A stretch of DNA of 38,398 nt, taken from DATATV01 sp035551355 (GTDB taxonomy: Bacteria > Actinomycetota > Actinomycetes > Mycobacteriales > Pseudonocardiaceae). The position numbers and the translations under genes are program-made. Location of the stretch: NCBI GenBank assembly GCA_035551355.1, contig DASZNF010000018.1:1-38398 (forward strand), read 5' to 3'. The notes beneath the pieces were generated by a model. That model was not told where the DNA came from, searched no databases, and saw nothing but the letters and a program-made list of their open reading frames with translations. This document shows positions 36,422-38,398 of the stretch, piece after piece (position 1 is the stretch's first letter; each line of letters opens with the position of its first letter).

Positions 36422-37456
36422 TCAGCCCGGGGCAATCACCTCCGGCGCCCTGGCGGTGGCCGGCCCGGCCTCGGCGCGGGCGCCCCAGCGGCGGGCCAGC
36501 GCGGCGCACACCATCAGCTGGATCTGGTGGAAAAGCATGAGCGGCAACACGATCAGCCCGACCGCGCCCGCCCCCTGACTGGCGAACAACACGGTCGCCA
36601 TCGGCAGTCCGGCGGCCAGGCTCTTCTTGGAACCGCAGAACACGATGGTGATCCGGTCCTCGCGATCGAACCCAAGACGTTTGGCCGCCTGACTGGTGAT
36701 CAACAAGGCGACGCCCAGCAGCGCCGCGTTGACCACCAGCAGCGCCCCGAACCGGAAGAGGGTGAGCTGGTGCCAGATCCCGGCCACCACGCCCGCGCTG
36801 AACGCGGCGTAGACGACGATCAGGATGGAGCCGCGATCGACGATGGTGAGCGCCGGTTTGTGCCGGATGATCCAGCCGGCGATCCACCGCCGGGCCAGTT
36901 GCCCGAGCAGGAACGGCAGCAGCAGTTGCTCCACGATGTCCAGCACCGAACTCGCGGAGAACGCGCTGCCGCCGCCGGTGTTGATCAGCGCGGAGACCAG
37001 CAGCGGGGTCAGCACGATGCCGATCAGGCTGGAGAACGAGGCGCTGCAGATCGCCGCGGCCACGTTGCCCTTGGCGATCGAGGTGAACGCGATGGACGAC
37101 TGCACCGTGGAGGGCAGCGTGCACAGGAACAGCACGCCGAGGTAGAGCTGCGGGGTGAGGGCGAACGGCACCAGGAACCGGCCGAGCAGGCCCAGCAGCG
37201 GAAACATGCCGAAGGTGGCCGCGAACACGGTCAGGTGCAGTCGCCAGTGCTTGAGCCCGGCCCATGCTTCGGCCGGCGAAAGCCGTGCGCCGTAAAGGAA
37301 GAAGAGCAGTCCGACGGCGACCTTGGTGGCGTCCTCGGCGATCGGCGCCGCGCCGCCGCGGGCGGGCAGCAGGCAGGCGACGGCCACCGCGCCGAGGATG
37401 GACAGCACGAACGGGTCCAGCTTCAGCCGGTCTAGTAGTCGGGTCTGGTCGGCCAC
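36422..37456 (-). CDS. Bile acid:sodium symporter-like (SBF-like) transporter
   Basis: This 344-residue membrane protein has about ten helices and the SBF-like pattern: VGLLFFLYGARLSP, LYLGVLFLCTLPSTVQSSIAF, NVAAAICSASFSSLIGIVLTPLL and VFCGSKKSLAAGLP, the crossed-helix regions that bind Na+ and substrate in this fold. Relatives transport bile acids or other organic anions. GTG 37456 was chosen because GGAG lies 9 nt upstream; an in-frame GTG at 37495 would add a polar extension. Its stop abuts the acyl-CoA synthetase start region, so the two form an operon, divergent from the LysR regulator. Confidence 0.88.
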   Translation of the reverse strand: MADQTRLLDRLKLDPFVLSILGAVAVACLLPARGGAAPIAEDATKVAVGLLFFLYGARLSPAEAWAGLKHWRLHLTVFAATFGMFPLLGLLGRFLVPFALTPQLYLGVLFLCTLPSTVQSSIAFTSIAKGNVAAAICSASFSSLIGIVLTPLLVSALINTGGGSAFSASSVLDIVEQLLLPFLLGQLARRWIAGWIIRHKPALTIVDRGSILIVVYAAFSAGVVAGIWHQLTLFRFGALLVVNAALLGVALLITSQAAKRLGFDREDRITIVFCGSKKSLAAGLPMATVLFASQGAGAVGLIVLPLMLFHQIQLMVCAALARRWGARAEAGPATARAPEVIAPG

Positions 37457-37485
37457 GTTTCCATTCTCCGAAACAACCGGCTCAT

Positions 37486-37517
37486 TGTGAACCACGATTA
37501 CCGAACTGACTGTGAAC
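37486..37517. promoter_or_regulatory. Direct repeat in the transporter-LysR intergenic region
   Basis: TGTGAAC occurs at 37486-37492 and at 37511-37517, separated by 18 bases. The pair lies between divergent genes where LysR regulators usually bind, so it is a candidate operator. Confidence 0.4.
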
Positions 37518-37520
37518 GGC

Positions 37521-37526
37521 TACCGT
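37521..37526 (+). promoter_or_regulatory. Leaderless -10 element (lysR gene)
   Basis: TACCGT is followed by 7 nt and the ATG at 37534, favouring that start over the in-frame GTG at 37525. Confidence 0.5.
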
Positions 37527-37533
37527 GATAACC

Positions 37534-38394
37534 ATGTTCGATCCGGTTCTGCTGCGCACCTTCCTGGTGGTGGCCGAGACGCGCGGCTTCACCCGGGCCG
37601 CGCAGCACCTCGGCCTGCGCCAGTCCACGGTCAGCCAGCACGTGCGGCGGCTGGAGAAGGCGGCCGGCCGCACCCTGTTCCTGCGCGACACCCACACGGT
37701 CGAGCTGACCGGAGACGGCGAGGCGATGACCGGTTTCGCGCGGACCATCCTGGACGGCAACGAGTCGGCCATGGCCTACTTCGCCGGTCCGGAACTGCGC
37801 GGCCGGCTGCGGTTCGGCGTGTCGGATGATTTCGTGCACGGGCCGCTGCCGGACATCCTGCGCCGGTTCCGGCGCAGTCATCCGCTGGTCGACCTGGAGC
37901 TGACCATCGAGCTGTCCGGCCGGTTGCACGAGCGGTTGCGGGCCGGGGAACTGGACCTGGTGCTGGCCAAGCGGCATGCCCAGGAACAGGTGGGCACGTC
38001 GGTGTGGCGGGAGCCCCTGGTGTGGACCGGCCCGCCCGGCACGACGGTGGCGCCGGACGCCCCGGTACCGCTGATCGCCTACCCGCCGCCGTCCATCACC
38101 CGGGCCCGGGCGCTGGAACGGTTGCGGGCGCAGGGGAGGGCGTGGCGGATCACCTGCACCAGCGGCAGCCTGTCCGGTTTGCGCGCGGCCGCGCTGGCCG
38201 GGCTGGGGGTGGCGGTGTTCGCTCGCGGCCTGATCCCGGACGGTCTGGTGGAACTGGCCGACGAGGCGAATCTGCCCGATCCTGGTGAGGTCGAGTTCCT
38301 GCTCACCCACCGGGGCAGCCGGCTGACCGGCGCGGGCGCGGCGCTGGCCGAGACCATCGCCGCCGACCGGGACCGGTTGCACGGGAGGTCGTAG
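37534..38394 (+). CDS. LysR-family transcriptional regulator
   Basis: This 286-residue protein has a LysR winged helix-turn-helix (about 1-60: FDPVLLRTFLVVAETRGFTRAAQHLGLRQSTVSQHVRRLE) and a periplasmic-binding-like effector domain (about 90-280) starting GRLRFGVSDDFVHGPLP. ATG 37534 is fixed by the leaderless -10. It is divergent from the symporter-acyl-CoA synthetase pair, the standard LysR arrangement, so it most likely controls that operon in response to its substrate. The ligand is unknown. The gene ends 4 bases before the window's end. Confidence 0.93.
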   Translation: MFDPVLLRTFLVVAETRGFTRAAQHLGLRQSTVSQHVRRLEKAAGRTLFLRDTHTVELTGDGEAMTGFARTILDGNESAMAYFAGPELRGRLRFGVSDDFVHGPLPDILRRFRRSHPLVDLELTIELSGRLHERLRAGELDLVLAKRHAQEQVGTSVWREPLVWTGPPGTTVAPDAPVPLIAYPPPSITRARALERLRAQGRAWRITCTSGSLSGLRAAALAGLGVAVFARGLIPDGLVELADEANLPDPGEVEFLLTHRGSRLTGAGAALAETIAADRDRLHGRS

Positions 38395-38398
38395 ACCT

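Noticed and set aside
34758..37265. 835-codon minus-strand frame covering the acyl-CoA synthetase and symporter
   Set aside because: It runs out of frame through two recognised genes and has Arg/Gly-rich shadow composition.

Overview
The window comes from a high-GC actinomycete chromosome, most likely of the order Pseudonocardiales. The grounds are strong G/C third positions, many GTG starts, many promoters of the leaderless actinobacterial type (TAnnnT, 6-7 nt, then ATG or GTG), a mycobacterial-type Emb arabinosyltransferase and an ANTAR response regulator. The backbone order tRNA-Leu(CAA) - pdtaR - polA - rpsA - coaE - uvrB is the one I recall from Mycobacterium and Streptomyces. I therefore read this as core chromosome with lineage-specific inserts. 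The organism is inferred; no 16S gene is present.

Layout. 1-480: debris of two mobile elements (IS1380-type transposase start, frameshifted integrase start) just beyond the 3' end of a minus-strand tRNA-Leu(CAA). 849-6883: PdtaR, then a five-gene branched-chain amino acid ABC importer (livK-H-M-G-F) with coupled ATGA junctions. 7010-10250: a hotdog thioesterase divergent from DNA polymerase I. 10337-13339: small P-loop and Rossmann proteins facing a methyltransferase-acetyltransferase pair. 13592-17013: ribosomal protein S1, a lipoprotein, and dephospho-CoA kinase fused to a GrpB domain, with strong terminators after rpsA and coaE. 17140-22375 (minus): Emb arabinosyltransferase, a methyltransferase and two tandem DUF402 proteins. 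22595-26580: uvrB, a SMI1/KNR4-like protein and an acyltransferase-3 membrane protein. 26570-30192 (minus): an ABC-2 permease coupled to an unusual membrane protein fusing an extracytoplasmic serine hydrolase to an ABC ATPase. 30287-33413: a yybP-ykoY type manganese riboswitch, a TerC-family transporter and an S9 peptidase. 33426-34707 (minus): a RES-toxin/HTH-antitoxin-like pair. 34847-38394: an acyl-CoA synthetase and a bile-acid-symporter-like transporter divergent from a LysR regulator.

The most notable signals are regulatory or architectural. polA and uvrB each carry a match to the RecA-independent DNA-damage promoter (TTGTCRGTG-N8-TAnnnT, the PafBC motif) fused to a leaderless start, so two excision-repair genes seem to share one damage regulon. 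The terC leader has one CCTCC strand that can pair either with the aptamer base or with the Shine-Dalgarno sequence. The hydrolase-ABC fusion plus permease looks like a self-contained envelope system. The tRNA-Leu(CAA) has a leucine-like D arm but lacks the long variable arm expected of leucine tRNAs. Two near-identical palindromes (CCGTCCACNNTGGACGG) lie inside unrelated coding regions 5.4 kb apart.
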